A stretch of 29,283 bases of DNA, taken from contig JBFLVQ010000035.1 of NCBI GenBank assembly GCA_040758525.1, positions 1 to 29,283 on the forward strand. The letters run 5' to 3'. Shown one piece after another: positions 6,636 through 15,679 of the stretch (position 1 is the first letter of the stretch; every line of letters starts with the position of its first letter). The notes under the pieces were generated by a model. The model searched no databases. It was not told the DNA's origin and saw nothing but the letters and a program-made list of their open reading frames with translations. A program made the translations under genes and the position numbers. This DNA comes from JBFLVQ01 sp040758525. GTDB taxonomy: Bacteria; Acidobacteriota; Blastocatellia; Chloracidobacteriales; JADJPF01.

Positions 6636-9515
6636 CTACCGGAGCTCAAGCAGTGAGCAGTCACGTCCATTGATCTCAGCATAGAGACGGCTGCGTCGAA
6701 CTCGGCTCTGCAAAGTGGCCTGCTCGGCCTCGTCGATTCCATAAATAGCTGTCGCGATCTCCACCGGTTTAGCTCCGCCCTGATTGGTGATCTCCAGTAC
6801 CATGATCAGGAAATTGCCATCCATTTCTTGTTCAAAGCGCAATGCCTTGACATACTTGCGGAGATCGACATTTTGCGATCGGTTCTTGCGCGTACGTTCA
6901 ATGAGAACTTGATCGCGCGCCAAGAAATTTGAGATTAATTGTTGATGCAAAGCAGTATTGCTGAGGGTATGCCATTCCGTATGCTGGGCACATTGTTGCA
7001 CCAGTGCCTTGGCAATCTCCGGGGCGGCGATACTTATACGATACTCTGCACAGTTGATCAACTTGGCCAATGAAGGCGAAGTCTCTGCTAATTCGACTAT
7101 TGCAATGAACTGCAACCCTACTGGTAAAACCCTATTAATACGCGCCAAAAAATCCGCTGGCACAAGTGGTTGAGGCGAAACAAACTCTAGATATTCCTGC
7201 TCACCAATCATTCCCACTCCTAGTGCCGGTCCATAAGAGATAAGTGGCATAGGATGGAAACCTTGGCTGTAAGAGAGTGTAATGCCAGCGCGCTTGAAGC
7301 CGCGCGGTAATGCTTTGGCAAGATCTAGATGCGATAGATACTGCACCGGCTCAAGCTTGGTGTAAATAGCTCGATAACGATACTGCTTAACCGGGGCCGT
7401 CTTCGCTCTAGCTGGGTTGAGTCGGTAGAGTGTCGGCGGTGTATTTACTGGTACATCACTACGTACTACTTCTAGCAGCGATTGATCGAAATCTGGCTCA
7501 GTCTTGGCGATTGCATCGGTGCTATGCAAGGCGGACCGCTCGGTCTTATATTGCCGGTTCAGATCCTTTGCTTTGATTAGATCTTCACGCATTACTGCTA
7601 AATCACAGGCGAGACCACAATTGAAACAGAGTAGGGGCTTGCGCTCTAACTGCTCGAACTCCTCAAATGACGGTGGTATCGCGGTCGGCCTACCATCAAT
7701 GATACGTATTGGGAAACCGCACGGCGGCGCGATCTTGGCATTTACCCCTTTCTCATACTCAATAGCAAGAAAGCGCTTTTCTACTAGTGAGTCGATATGA
7801 TCCCAGGGTAGTTGTACAAAGCTGCCATCCGTGGCACGGACTGGCAGTTCGCTTAGCGTCTCCTCTGGATCAATACCTTCTAGGCGCAAGGCTTCCATCC
7901 AGAGATCGTAATTAAACTGCTCATCCCACCCATCAAAGCGCGCACCCATCTGCCAGGCACGCTCAATGACACGGCTTAAACGCCGATCTCCACGTGCCAT
8001 TACACATTCTAGGCGCGAGAGTTTAGCGTTATGACACTTAAAACTGAGTCGGTAACGATGGCAAAGTTCACGCAATAGATCCTGTTTTGTGCGTAACTCT
8101 TCCAGCGTATTCATACGGCACCATTGAAAAGGTGTTTGTGGTTTAGGTACAAAGGAGGAGACCGAAACCGTCACCTTCACATTTACTCCCATACTTTTGC
8201 CAAGTTCCTTTACTTTACGCCCTAACTCGGCAATGCCACGTACATCTTCCAATGTTTCTGTCGGTAGCCCAATCATAAAGTAGAGTTTGATCTGGTTCCA
8301 ACCATATGAGAAAGCGATACGGCAGCTACGCATCACATCCTCTTCGGTAACGTTCTTATTGATGACATCGCGCATGCGCTGTGTACCAGCTTCGGGCGCA
8401 ATCGTAAAGCCGGTTGTACGCACTTTGGCGATTTCCTGGGAAAGATCTTCTGTGATACCGGAAGCGCGCAAGGATGAGACCGAGAGTGATACCCGTTCCG
8501 GATCAAGCGTCTTATTAAGTTCTTTTAGCACTGGTGTAAGACAAGTGTAGTCAGCGGTTGAAAGCGAGGTCAGACTGGCTTCGTTATAACCGCCGTCGCG
8601 TATGCCGTTAGTAATACTCTGTACAATCGATTCAGGGGTACGCTCACGTACTGGCCGATAGATTGTACCTGCTTGGCAGAACCGACAACCATCAACACAA
8701 CCACGTGCGATCTCGACCGCAACACGATCATGCACAACCTCTGTATATGGTACAGGTGAGTCAGTAGGAAAAGGATATTTGCTGATATCGGCGACATAAC
8801 GACGTAGCACAGGAAACTTGATCTGTACCCCAGCACGTGGTTGGATTACTTCCAGCTTATGATAAGGGGTAGTCACCGACTCACATAATGAAGGCGCATA
8901 GATACCCTCTAAATCGGCCAAGCGGACCACTATTTCAGCACGTCTGATACCCTGTGCCTTTAGTTCTATATAACGATCGATCAGTTCTACAAGTAATTCT
9001 TCACCTTCGCCAATAAGCAGTAGATCGAAGAAGTCAGCAATTGGCTCAGGACTGAAGACACAAGGACCACCACCAATCACCAATGGTATCGCTTCGCCAC
9101 GTGCTTGTGCCTGTATTGGGATCTCTCCCAATGAAAGCATAGTGAGGATGTTGGTATAAGTCATCTCATACTGGAGGGAGAAGCCGACAATATCAAACTG
9201 AGCTAGTGGTGTGAAGCTTTCTAGTGAGGCAAGCGGCATTTGTGCAGCGCGCAAAGCGCGCTCCATATCAAGCCAAGGAGTGTAAACCCGCTCGGCAGCA
9301 ATATCACTGCGAGCATTCAACACAGAATATAAGATTTTCAGCCCCAGATGAGACATTCCAATCTCATATGTGTCTGGGAAACATAGCGCAATATGCGCTT
9401 TTATCTGTTCTTTCGATTTCACAACGGCGTTCCATTCGCCGCCTACATAACGAACGGGTTTCTCAACCGTTGGCAGGATACGGTCGAGTGCTGCCCGATA
9501 AGCATTCAAATTCAT
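6636..9515 (-). CDS. TIGR03960-type B12-binding radical SAM protein fused to a DUF2344 domain
   Basis: The protein has ~959 residues from the ATG at 9515, and its exact substrate is unknown. The N-terminal ~250 residues resemble the cobalamin-binding-like region of TIGR03960. The radical SAM core starts at GCVDGCRFC (C273, C277, C280), the CxxxCxxC site for the 4Fe-4S cluster, and includes APEAGTQRMRDV and TPFQW segments. Three further cysteines (CFNCGLAC) follow. The C-terminal ~240 residues (RYRAIYTKLEPVQYLSHLDL...QGFHPMPLISYGPALGVG) are the DUF2344/TIGR03936 domain. The frame also allows a TTG start at 9569, but the ATG follows GAAAGGG at ~11 nt and gives the usual N-terminus. The gene sits between rodA and the RNase E/G gene. 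Confidence 0.9.
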   Translation of the reverse strand: MNLNAYRAALDRILPTVEKPVRYVGGEWNAVVKSKEQIKAHIALCFPDTYEIGMSHLGLKILYSVLNARSDIAAERVYTPWLDMERALRAAQMPLASLESFTPLAQFDIVGFSLQYEMTYTNILTMLSLGEIPIQAQARGEAIPLVIGGGPCVFSPEPIADFFDLLLIGEGEELLVELIDRYIELKAQGIRRAEIVVRLADLEGIYAPSLCESVTTPYHKLEVIQPRAGVQIKFPVLRRYVADISKYPFPTDSPVPYTEVVHDRVAVEIARGCVDGCRFCQAGTIYRPVRERTPESIVQSITNGIRDGGYNEASLTSLSTADYTCLTPVLKELNKTLDPERVSLSVSSLRASGITEDLSQEIAKVRTTGFTIAPEAGTQRMRDVINKNVTEEDVMRSCRIAFSYGWNQIKLYFMIGLPTETLEDVRGIAELGRKVKELGKSMGVNVKVTVSVSSFVPKPQTPFQWCRMNTLEELRTKQDLLRELCHRYRLSFKCHNAKLSRLECVMARGDRRLSRVIERAWQMGARFDGWDEQFNYDLWMEALRLEGIDPEETLSELPVRATDGSFVQLPWDHIDSLVEKRFLAIEYEKGVNAKIAPPCGFPIRIIDGRPTAIPPSFEEFEQLERKPLLCFNCGLACDLAVMREDLIKAKDLNRQYKTERSALHSTDAIAKTEPDFDQSLLEVVRSDVPVNTPPTLYRLNPARAKTAPVKQYRYRAIYTKLEPVQYLSHLDLAKALPRGFKRAGITLSYSQGFHPMPLISYGPALGVGMIGEQEYLEFVSPQPLVPADFLARINRVLPVGLQFIAIVELAETSPSLAKLINCAEYRISIAAPEIAKALVQQCAQHTEWHTLSNTALHQQLISNFLARDQVLIERTRKNRSQNVDLRKYVKALRFEQEMDGNFLIMVLEITNQGGAKPVEIATAIYGIDEAEQATLQSRVRRSRLYAEINGRDCSLLELR

Positions 9516-9810
9516 TTTTAAGCAAGCCCTTTCAAGGCTGAGCACTAAGACCAAGCAGACTTCGCTCAAAGGTTGCCATTAGTCAGTAATCTCTTCATTA
9601 CACTAAATAGACTAATGTATAAATGCCACCCAAGCTGGTCGTATTTGCTTAGTGTCGGGTCTTCAGCCAAAATCTACCAATTTAGTCAGCTTTCAATGGC
9701 CGGAAAGTAGCTCGCTGTAGATCGTAGAGAAGGTGCGCTGGTCTTTTAAGCCCTATCAAAACCTGGTGGCAAAGCGCCCTGCCAGCTAGGCAAAGAACCC
9801 TGATAGGCTG
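9516..9810 (-). other. 295-bp gap between rodA and the radical SAM gene with two structured elements
   Basis: I see no gene. On the - strand it is the 3' flank of rodA and the 5' leader of the radical SAM gene. A long imperfect hairpin spans 9752-9807: CCTATCA pairs with TGATAGG, with inner CCT/AGG and TGGCA/TGCCA. Nearer the start codon, CATTAGTC (9577-9584) pairs with GACTAATG (9610-9617), enclosing GTAAT/ATTAC. Neither hairpin is followed by a T-run, so they do not look like terminators. No convincing promoter is visible. Confidence 0.4.
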
Positions 9811-10950
9811 CTAATTAACAAACCGGCGTAACTTCACATTCATTACTAGGCCGAGGGCCATCATTGTGCTTAAAATGGATGAGCCGCCATAGCTCATCAG
9901 CGGTAGTGTAATTCCGAGAATTGGCACCAATCCCACGACCATTCCTACATTGATGATCACATGGAAGGAAAAAAGTGAAATAAACCCTAGGATCATCAGC
10001 ATACCAAAGCGGTCCCGAGCACGTTCCGCCGTACCTATTGCATGAATAATTATAAACAAATATAGCGTAAGTGCAAAAATACTTCCGATGAAACCAGTCT
10101 CTTCAGCTAACACCGAGGCAATAAAATCACTGTGGTGTTCAGGTAGGAAACCCAATCGACTCTGTGTGCCTTTAGTAATGCCAGTGCCGGTAACGCCACC
10201 AGAGCCAACAGCAATGATTGATTGCATGGTTTGATAGCCATATTGACGACGGAACTCCGGCTGCTCGAATAGTTCTGGATGTAGAATCGCTTCTACACGC
10301 ATTATTTGATAGGGTTTTAGGATCTGATATTTGCGCGCAAAATAGTAGCCAGTTGGTATCAGCAGCAGGGCTGCTAATACTGAAATAATCACAATACGCA
10401 GATTGAGTCCGCTAAGAAAGAGTAGGGCAATGACGATGGGGAAGAAAGTCATAGCTGTACCAGCATCAGGCTGCAGCATGATCAAACCCACTGGCAATGC
10501 TGTGATAGCACCAGCAATAACAATATCTTTGAAGGGTAGATCGCCTTTACGAATTGGCGAAAGAAAGCGAGCAAGCGCGAGAATCACCGCAATCTTAACA
10601 AACTCCGACGGCTGTAGACTAAACGACCCTAAATTAATCCAGTTGCGCTGACCATTGACTACCTTGCCAAAGAGTAGCACTGCCACTAGCATGACAATAC
10701 CAACCGCATAAATATAGGGGATATAATTATAAATGCGGCGGTAATCAAAGAGCATAGTGACAAACATTGCAACTGTGCCAAGGCTAAGCCAGATCAACTG
10801 TTTGACCCAAAAATCACTCTCTGGTTGCGAACTGAAGATTTCGATCACACCCAGTGAGGTGAGCGCTAAGGCGGCAAGTAGCAATGTCCAATCAAAATCG
10901 CGCCAGAGGCGACGATCTCTCAATTGCAGTGGTTTAACAATAGCTGACAT
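9811..10950 (-). CDS. rodA: RodA, SEDS-family peptidoglycan glycosyltransferase
   Basis: The protein has 379 residues and about ten membrane segments. SEDS proteins polymerise lipid II into glycan strands; RodA does this for the elongasome with PBP2. The family signature is clear: QPDAGTAMTFFPI, GSGGVTGTGITKGTQSRLGFLPEHHSDFIASVLAEETGFIG (conserved E and D loops), and the C-terminal LPLMSYGGSSILSTMMALGLVMNV. The ATG at 10950 lies only 6 bp after the mrdA stop, so the two are cotranscribed and probably translationally coupled. It looks intact. The pairing with mrdA favours RodA over FtsW. Confidence 0.96.
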   Translation of the reverse strand: MSAIVKPLQLRDRRLWRDFDWTLLLAALALTSLGVIEIFSSQPESDFWVKQLIWLSLGTVAMFVTMLFDYRRIYNYIPYIYAVGIVMLVAVLLFGKVVNGQRNWINLGSFSLQPSEFVKIAVILALARFLSPIRKGDLPFKDIVIAGAITALPVGLIMLQPDAGTAMTFFPIVIALLFLSGLNLRIVIISVLAALLLIPTGYYFARKYQILKPYQIMRVEAILHPELFEQPEFRRQYGYQTMQSIIAVGSGGVTGTGITKGTQSRLGFLPEHHSDFIASVLAEETGFIGSIFALTLYLFIIIHAIGTAERARDRFGMLMILGFISLFSFHVIINVGMVVGLVPILGITLPLMSYGGSSILSTMMALGLVMNVKLRRFVN

Positions 10951-10956
10951 ATCGTT

Positions 10957-12957
10957 TTATTGTCCTGGCCCGCGCGCCGATGTTGGCTGGATAGCAGGTG
11001 GACGCACTACCTGTGACGGCGACGTCGGTTGTTTTGGCATAGGCGGTTTAATAGTAGTCGCAGGTTTCTCATTTGGGCGTGCTACAGCGGGCACAGCTTT
11101 AGGTTTGGTGGATTGAGCTTGTGCAAGTTGTGCTGATTCTTGTTTAGGCAATCCTTTCTTCTTACGCAGATACTCTTCAAAACAGGCTTTAATCACAGGC
11201 GCAGCAGTTGTGCCGCCATGACCGCCGTTCTCAATAAGGGCTACTCCACCAATCTCTGGAGCAGCTTTGGGAGCATAGCCAACAAACCAAGCATGCTCTT
11301 TCTGCTCGCCACTTGCACCTGATTTGATACTCACGATCTGAGCCGTACCAGTTTTGCCACAGACATCAAACTCGGGTATCTGTGCGCGACGTGCTGTACC
11401 AGCACCATTAACGACACGCCATAATCCCTGGGTAACTGTTTTCCAGGTCTCATCGCTAAGGTGTATATCACGCACTTTTGCCTCATAGGGGGCCTCTGGA
11501 TAATTCTCACTCTTACGCCCTTCCTTAAAGACATGTGGAGTATAAAACTTCCCTTTCATGCCTATTCCTGTAACAGCATAGACCATTTGTATAGGAGTGG
11601 GGCGCACACCAGATTGACCGATCGAGGCATATACCATATCAGCATCACGCCATTTGGGATCCTTAGGATACTCTTTGCGTTTCCACTCACGGCTAGGCAC
11701 AATACCTTTATTCTCATGAGGCAGATCGATACCTGTCTTTACCCCCACGCCTAATAGCGGCTCCCATTTTGTCAATTTATCGATACCTAGCTTCAAACCA
11801 CAGCGATAGAAGAAACCATTACACGAGATCTCAATGGCACGTTGTATATCAGGCGCACCATGACTACCCAAGCATTGTACAAATCGGTCTCCTACAGAGA
11901 TACCACCGCCACACGCCAGCGTCGATTTCTCATTAAGCTCTTTCTCTTCCATTGCCGCGGCAGCCATAATTATTTTCCAGGTCGAGCCGGGAGGATGACG
12001 ATCTTGTATAGCACGATTGCGTAGCGGTTTCTTGGGATGATTTGCCAGCTTAGCATAATCTGAAGGCTTTATACCGGCAGCAAATAGATTTGGATCGAAA
12101 GAAGGATGTGAGACAAGTGCAAGAATGCCACCATCACGTGGATCAGTAATAACAATTGTACCATTGAGACCAGTACCAGTAAGCGCCTGCTCGGCTGTCA
12201 TCTGAATATCAAGATCAATTGTAGTAACGAGATCTTGGCCAGGGATGGGGGGGATCACCCCCAGTTCTTGAATAACACGGCCACGACTGTCAACCACCAC
12301 GCGCCGAGAGCCTTCTTTACCCATTAACATTTTGTTATATGTGCGCTCGATGCCTGCCTTACCAATAATATCGCCAGAATTACAATAATCGTATTCTGGC
12401 TCTCGCAATTCGTCTTCATCTATCTCACTAACATAACCGAGCACATGTGCGAGAACTTCCCCATGGGGATATTTACGTTGAGGTTGCAACTCCACTTTGA
12501 GTTCTGGATGTTCAAACTCATGAGCCTCTATCCAAGCGCGATCGCTTGGTGTTGCATTAGTCTTCACCATGATCGGTCGAGAGCGTGGACCAGGCATCTC
12601 CATCTGTTTAAGGAGAGCTTCTGGATCCGTGCCTAGCTTATTAACCAATATATTGATGCTCTCTTCTCGATTCACCATATCTTCCTGATAGAGCATAATC
12701 GCATATGATGGGCGGCTATCAACTAACACACGTCCTTCACGGTCTAGAATCGTCCCACGTGGAGCGGGAATTGGAATATCACGTACACGGTTATTTTCTG
12801 CTTGTTTGACATAGTGTTGGTGTTGGATTACTTGTAGATACCATAAGCGCACACCCAGTATGACGAAGAAAAAGAGCACAAAATACTTCAGGAAAAGAAT
12901 ACGGCCACGAGGTTTGAAGAGTTGTTGCGCGGGATCGTCAAAAATCTTTTTCGACAT
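10957..12957 (-). CDS. mrdA: Penicillin-binding protein 2 (elongasome transpeptidase)
   Basis: The protein has 666 residues. It crosslinks peptidoglycan made by RodA. A short cytoplasmic N-terminus is followed by one membrane anchor (residues ~20-42), the dimerisation/pedestal region with APRGTILDREGRVL (~65-78), and the transpeptidase domain. The active-site motifs are S325-T-W-K (SxxK), S378-C-N (SxN) and K535-T-G (KTG). After residue ~605 a Gln/Ala- then Pro/Lys/Thr-rich tail of ~60 residues extends beyond the usual end of the domain and is probably disordered in the periplasm. The start is the ATG at 12957, 21 bp after mreD, with a weak ribosome site. It directly precedes rodA. Confidence 0.96.
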   Translation of the reverse strand: MSKKIFDDPAQQLFKPRGRILFLKYFVLFFFVILGVRLWYLQVIQHQHYVKQAENNRVRDIPIPAPRGTILDREGRVLVDSRPSYAIMLYQEDMVNREESINILVNKLGTDPEALLKQMEMPGPRSRPIMVKTNATPSDRAWIEAHEFEHPELKVELQPQRKYPHGEVLAHVLGYVSEIDEDELREPEYDYCNSGDIIGKAGIERTYNKMLMGKEGSRRVVVDSRGRVIQELGVIPPIPGQDLVTTIDLDIQMTAEQALTGTGLNGTIVITDPRDGGILALVSHPSFDPNLFAAGIKPSDYAKLANHPKKPLRNRAIQDRHPPGSTWKIIMAAAAMEEKELNEKSTLACGGGISVGDRFVQCLGSHGAPDIQRAIEISCNGFFYRCGLKLGIDKLTKWEPLLGVGVKTGIDLPHENKGIVPSREWKRKEYPKDPKWRDADMVYASIGQSGVRPTPIQMVYAVTGIGMKGKFYTPHVFKEGRKSENYPEAPYEAKVRDIHLSDETWKTVTQGLWRVVNGAGTARRAQIPEFDVCGKTGTAQIVSIKSGASGEQKEHAWFVGYAPKAAPEIGGVALIENGGHGGTTAAPVIKACFEEYLRKKKGLPKQESAQLAQAQSTKPKAVPAVARPNEKPATTIKPPMPKQPTSPSQVVRPPAIQPTSARGPGQ

Positions 12958-12978
12958 AACCGTCTTATTGCTGTCTCA

Positions 12979-13497
12979 TTACCAGTGCGTTGCACTGCGA
13001 CTACCCACATAGGGTTGTTCGACAAACGCCCGATCTAAAATCGGAAATAGAAAAAAGCCTAAAATAAGATTACCTGCTGCTTGCCAAACTGTCAATTTCG
13101 CGATTTCACGGGGAACCATACTTATTGGCAAAGCATTGAATACTGAATGTAGACCAAGAAAAAGCAGTACATTGGCCACAGAAGCAAGTACCAGAATAAA
13201 AAGGCGCATTAGCTTCCGATCGATGGCAAAATGAACGTTTAGACTAGAGAGTATAAAGCCAATTAGTGTCTTGGTAAATCCGCTTGCACCAAGAAGTTGT
13301 ACTCCACTCACAGCATCATAGGCAAGTCCTGCGCCGGCGCCCACAAGGGTACCTTGCATAGGTTTACGCTTAAGTGACAAATAAACGGTAAGGACAAGAG
13401 TGAGATCAACCCGCTCAAACCAATGCAGGTATCTTGACAAGCTACCTTGTATCGCCACCAGGATGATAATTGAAATTATTATCTTAAAAATCTGCAC
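12979..13497 (-). CDS. mreD: MreD, rod shape-determining membrane protein
   Basis: The protein has 172 residues and is almost entirely hydrophobic, with ~5 transmembrane segments. It shows the MreD pattern: an N-terminal IIILVAIQGSLSRYL, DLTLVLTVYLSLKRKPMQGTLVGAGAGLAYDAVSGVQLLGASGFTKTLIG in the middle, and a C-terminal AAGNLILGFFLFPILD. It acts with MreC to link cytoplasmic MreB to PBP2/RodA. The start is a GTG at 13497 with a weak ribosome site, 38 bp after mreC. Sequence conservation in this family is low, so position in the operon carries much of the call. Confidence 0.9.
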   Translation of the reverse strand: MQIFKIIISIIILVAIQGSLSRYLHWFERVDLTLVLTVYLSLKRKPMQGTLVGAGAGLAYDAVSGVQLLGASGFTKTLIGFILSSLNVHFAIDRKLMRLFILVLASVANVLLFLGLHSVFNALPISMVPREIAKLTVWQAAGNLILGFFLFPILDRAFVEQPYVGSRSATHW

Positions 13498-13535
13498 GCT
13501 AGCATCGCTTTCGCAAAAGAGTGATGCGCACCCAT

Positions 13536-14393
13536 TTATTTTACGGTTTCCTCAATCTTTAGATCCTGTTCAGTAATCCGTAGCACTAACACTTCCTCTA
13601 ACCGTTCTAGACCAGCGGCGGGGCGCACAGTAATATCATGATTTTTTGCTCCCCCACCTAACACCAATCTCTCCACATAACCAATTAGCAGTCCTTTGGG
13701 ATAGATACCATCAAAGCCAGTAGTAATGATTGCCTCGCCCTCTTTGACGTTCTCCAACCCAGAAACGTTGCGCATTTCGCAACTGCTTTTGCCTACACCT
13801 TTTACTTCACCATAGGCGCGCGATTCTACCAGTTGTCCCCCGGCACCAGCATAACCATCTGTGATCAATTGCACTTGAGCAGCAATTGGTCCAATACCAA
13901 CGATGCGTCCAACAATACCACCAGGAGTAATTACTGGTTGGTTGAGACGTAATCCTGCTAGCGAACCGCGATCAATGATTACTTGATTAAACCACTGGTT
14001 ACCATCACGAGCAATCACTTTGGCTGCCACTGATTGGTAAGGTAGCGCCTTTTGTGCTTGGGCAAGTTGGGCCTGACGGTGGCTAGCCAATACCTCTTCA
14101 CGTAATTTGACCAATTCTTGACTGAGTTGATCATTGGTTGCTTGCAGCCGTGCACTCTCTTCACGGGCATTACGCAGGTCTATATAACCGTACCAGACAC
14201 CATGCACCAGACCACCTATATATCCCAAACTAACATTGATTGGGTAGGTAGCTGTTAGCATCCAACTGCGTAACATCGAATATCCACCCGTACGCGCCCG
14301 TGCTTGGGAAGACATCAATAGTAGTTGTAAGGTTAACAGTATAACCAGTACTACTACTGGTGCTCGACTTTTACTTGTCTCAACTTTCGACAC
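13536..14393 (-). CDS. mreC: MreC, cell shape-determining protein
   Basis: The protein has ~285 residues. A single N-terminal membrane anchor (APVVVLVILLTLQLLLM) is followed by a coiled coil (ARLQATNDQLSQELVKLREEV...) and the two beta-barrel periplasmic core. Typical MreC segments are AAKVIARDGNQWFNQVIIDRGS, QPVITPGGIVGRIV and VQLITDGYAG. MreC bridges MreD to PBP2. The frame is open from a TTG at 14417, but I prefer the GTG at 14393, which has GGAAG (14401-14405) 7 nt upstream and starts just before the anchor. A strong terminator lies between mreB and this gene and no promoter is visible after it, so expression probably depends on read-through. Confidence 0.93.
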   Translation of the reverse strand: MSKVETSKSRAPVVVLVILLTLQLLLMSSQARARTGGYSMLRSWMLTATYPINVSLGYIGGLVHGVWYGYIDLRNAREESARLQATNDQLSQELVKLREEVLASHRQAQLAQAQKALPYQSVAAKVIARDGNQWFNQVIIDRGSLAGLRLNQPVITPGGIVGRIVGIGPIAAQVQLITDGYAGAGGQLVESRAYGEVKGVGKSSCEMRNVSGLENVKEGEAIITTGFDGIYPKGLLIGYVERLVLGGGAKNHDITVRPAAGLERLEEVLVLRITEQDLKIEETVK

Positions 14394-14427
14394 GACTAAA
14401 CTTCCACTAAAACTCAATTACGCAGAC

Positions 14428-14480
14428 AAAAAAAATAGAAGACCTAAGAGCAGATAACTCTCTCACTGCTCGCAGGTCTT
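14428..14480 (-). terminator. Strong intrinsic terminator between mreB and mreC
   Basis: On the - strand AAGACCT-GC-GAGCAG pairs with CTGCTC-TT-AGGTCTT (14439-14480) around a 12-nt loop, giving 13 base pairs and a 2-nt internal mismatch. It is followed at once by CTA and eight T. A smaller hairpin GGTC/GACC (14509-14521) precedes it just after the mreB stop. It should lower mreC and downstream transcription relative to mreB. Confidence 0.85.
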
Positions 14481-14525
14481 GAGTCAGATTTCCTATATAC
14501 TCATTCACGGTCTTGCCGACCTTGC

Positions 14526-15581
14526 TTAGTTGTGGCTGTTATAGCCATAACTACCGCTTTCCAAGCTCACTCGCTTGAGTAATTCGAAATCGGCTAGCAT
14601 TTTGCCGGTACCGAGCACTACTGAAGAGAGCGGGTTTTCCGCTAGCGAGACAGGCACACGTGTCTCCTTCATCAGTAGTCGATCCAGACCTTTTAGCAAC
14701 GCCCCACCACCAGTAAGGACAATGCCACGATCAGCAATATCGGCTGATAACTCTGGTGGAGTACGCTCTAGCGCCACACGTACAGCATTGACAATAGTTG
14801 AGATTGGCTCGGCCATCGCCTCTCGTACTTCATCGTCGGAAATAGTAATAGTCTTGGGCACACCTTCAATCAAATCCCGACCTTTGATCTCCATTGAGAG
14901 CCGCTCCTCAAGAGCATAAGCTGAACCCAACTCGATCTTGATCTGTTCAGCGGTGCGCTCACCGATTAAAAGGTTGTATTTGCGCTTAATGTATTGGGTG
15001 ATCGCCTCATCAAGTTCATTGCCAGCGACACGCACAGCGCGTGAATAGACAATACCAGAGAGTGAAATGACAGCAATATCGGTAGTACCGCCACCTATAT
15101 CTACAATCATATTACCGTAAGGCTCAGTGATTGGTAATCCTGCGCCAATCGCGGCAGCCATCGCCTCTTCGACTAGATAGACCTCTGAGGCACGCGCACG
15201 GTTGGCAGCATCAATAACAGCGCGGCGCTCCACTTGTGTGATCTCACCAGGCACTCCGATCACAACACGTGGACTCACCCAGGACTTGCCATTATGAGCC
15301 TTGCGAATGAAATGTTGGAGCATCTTTTCAGTCACCTCAAAGTCGGCAATCACACCATCTTTCATTGGGCGAATTGCCACAATATTGCCGGGAGTGCGCC
15401 CTAACATCTCTTTGGCCTCTTTACCGACAGCTTCGACTTTGTTGGTGATCTTATTGATAGCCACAATGGACGGTTCACTTACGACAATACCACGGCCTTT
15501 AGCGTAGACCAGCGTATTAGCCGTCCCTAGGTCTATTGCCAGATCATTGGAGAAAACATTGAAAAAAGATCGGAATTTCAT
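14526..15581 (-). CDS. mreB: MreB, rod shape-determining actin-like protein
   Basis: The protein has 351 residues, the normal length. It forms membrane-bound ATP-dependent filaments in the cytoplasm that position the elongasome. Actin-fold motifs are intact: phosphate-1 DLGTANT (residues 17-23), phosphate-2 DIGGGTTD (161-168) and the adenosine motif IVLTGGGALLKGL near 289. The segment VVIGVPGEITQVERRAV is also typical. The N-terminus begins MKFRSFFNVFSND, which probably contributes to membrane contact as in other MreBs. The start is the ATG at 15581; the nearest purine-rich site, GAGG, is distant. The gap of 98 bp to the diguanylate cyclase gene upstream has a GATAAT-like -10 but no good -35, so a separate promoter is possible but unproven. 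Confidence 0.98.
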   Translation of the reverse strand: MKFRSFFNVFSNDLAIDLGTANTLVYAKGRGIVVSEPSIVAINKITNKVEAVGKEAKEMLGRTPGNIVAIRPMKDGVIADFEVTEKMLQHFIRKAHNGKSWVSPRVVIGVPGEITQVERRAVIDAANRARASEVYLVEEAMAAAIGAGLPITEPYGNMIVDIGGGTTDIAVISLSGIVYSRAVRVAGNELDEAITQYIKRKYNLLIGERTAEQIKIELGSAYALEERLSMEIKGRDLIEGVPKTITISDDEVREAMAEPISTIVNAVRVALERTPPELSADIADRGIVLTGGGALLKGLDRLLMKETRVPVSLAENPLSSVVLGTGKMLADFELLKRVSLESGSYGYNSHN

Positions 15582-15679
15582 TGTTCGGTTTATTGCAACC
15601 TCAAGGAACGCGGTTTGGCATTATCCAATTGTAAAACGAGATCGATCATTTGCTACCAGTCCCTAGCTGCGGATTTGCC

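Noticed and set aside
8570..8836. 88-residue - strand frame inside the radical SAM gene
   Set aside because: It overlaps the conserved cluster motif region of the radical SAM protein in a different frame and resembles no family.
9752..9807. Terminator of rodA
   Set aside because: The hairpin is long but imperfect and has no T-run on either strand.
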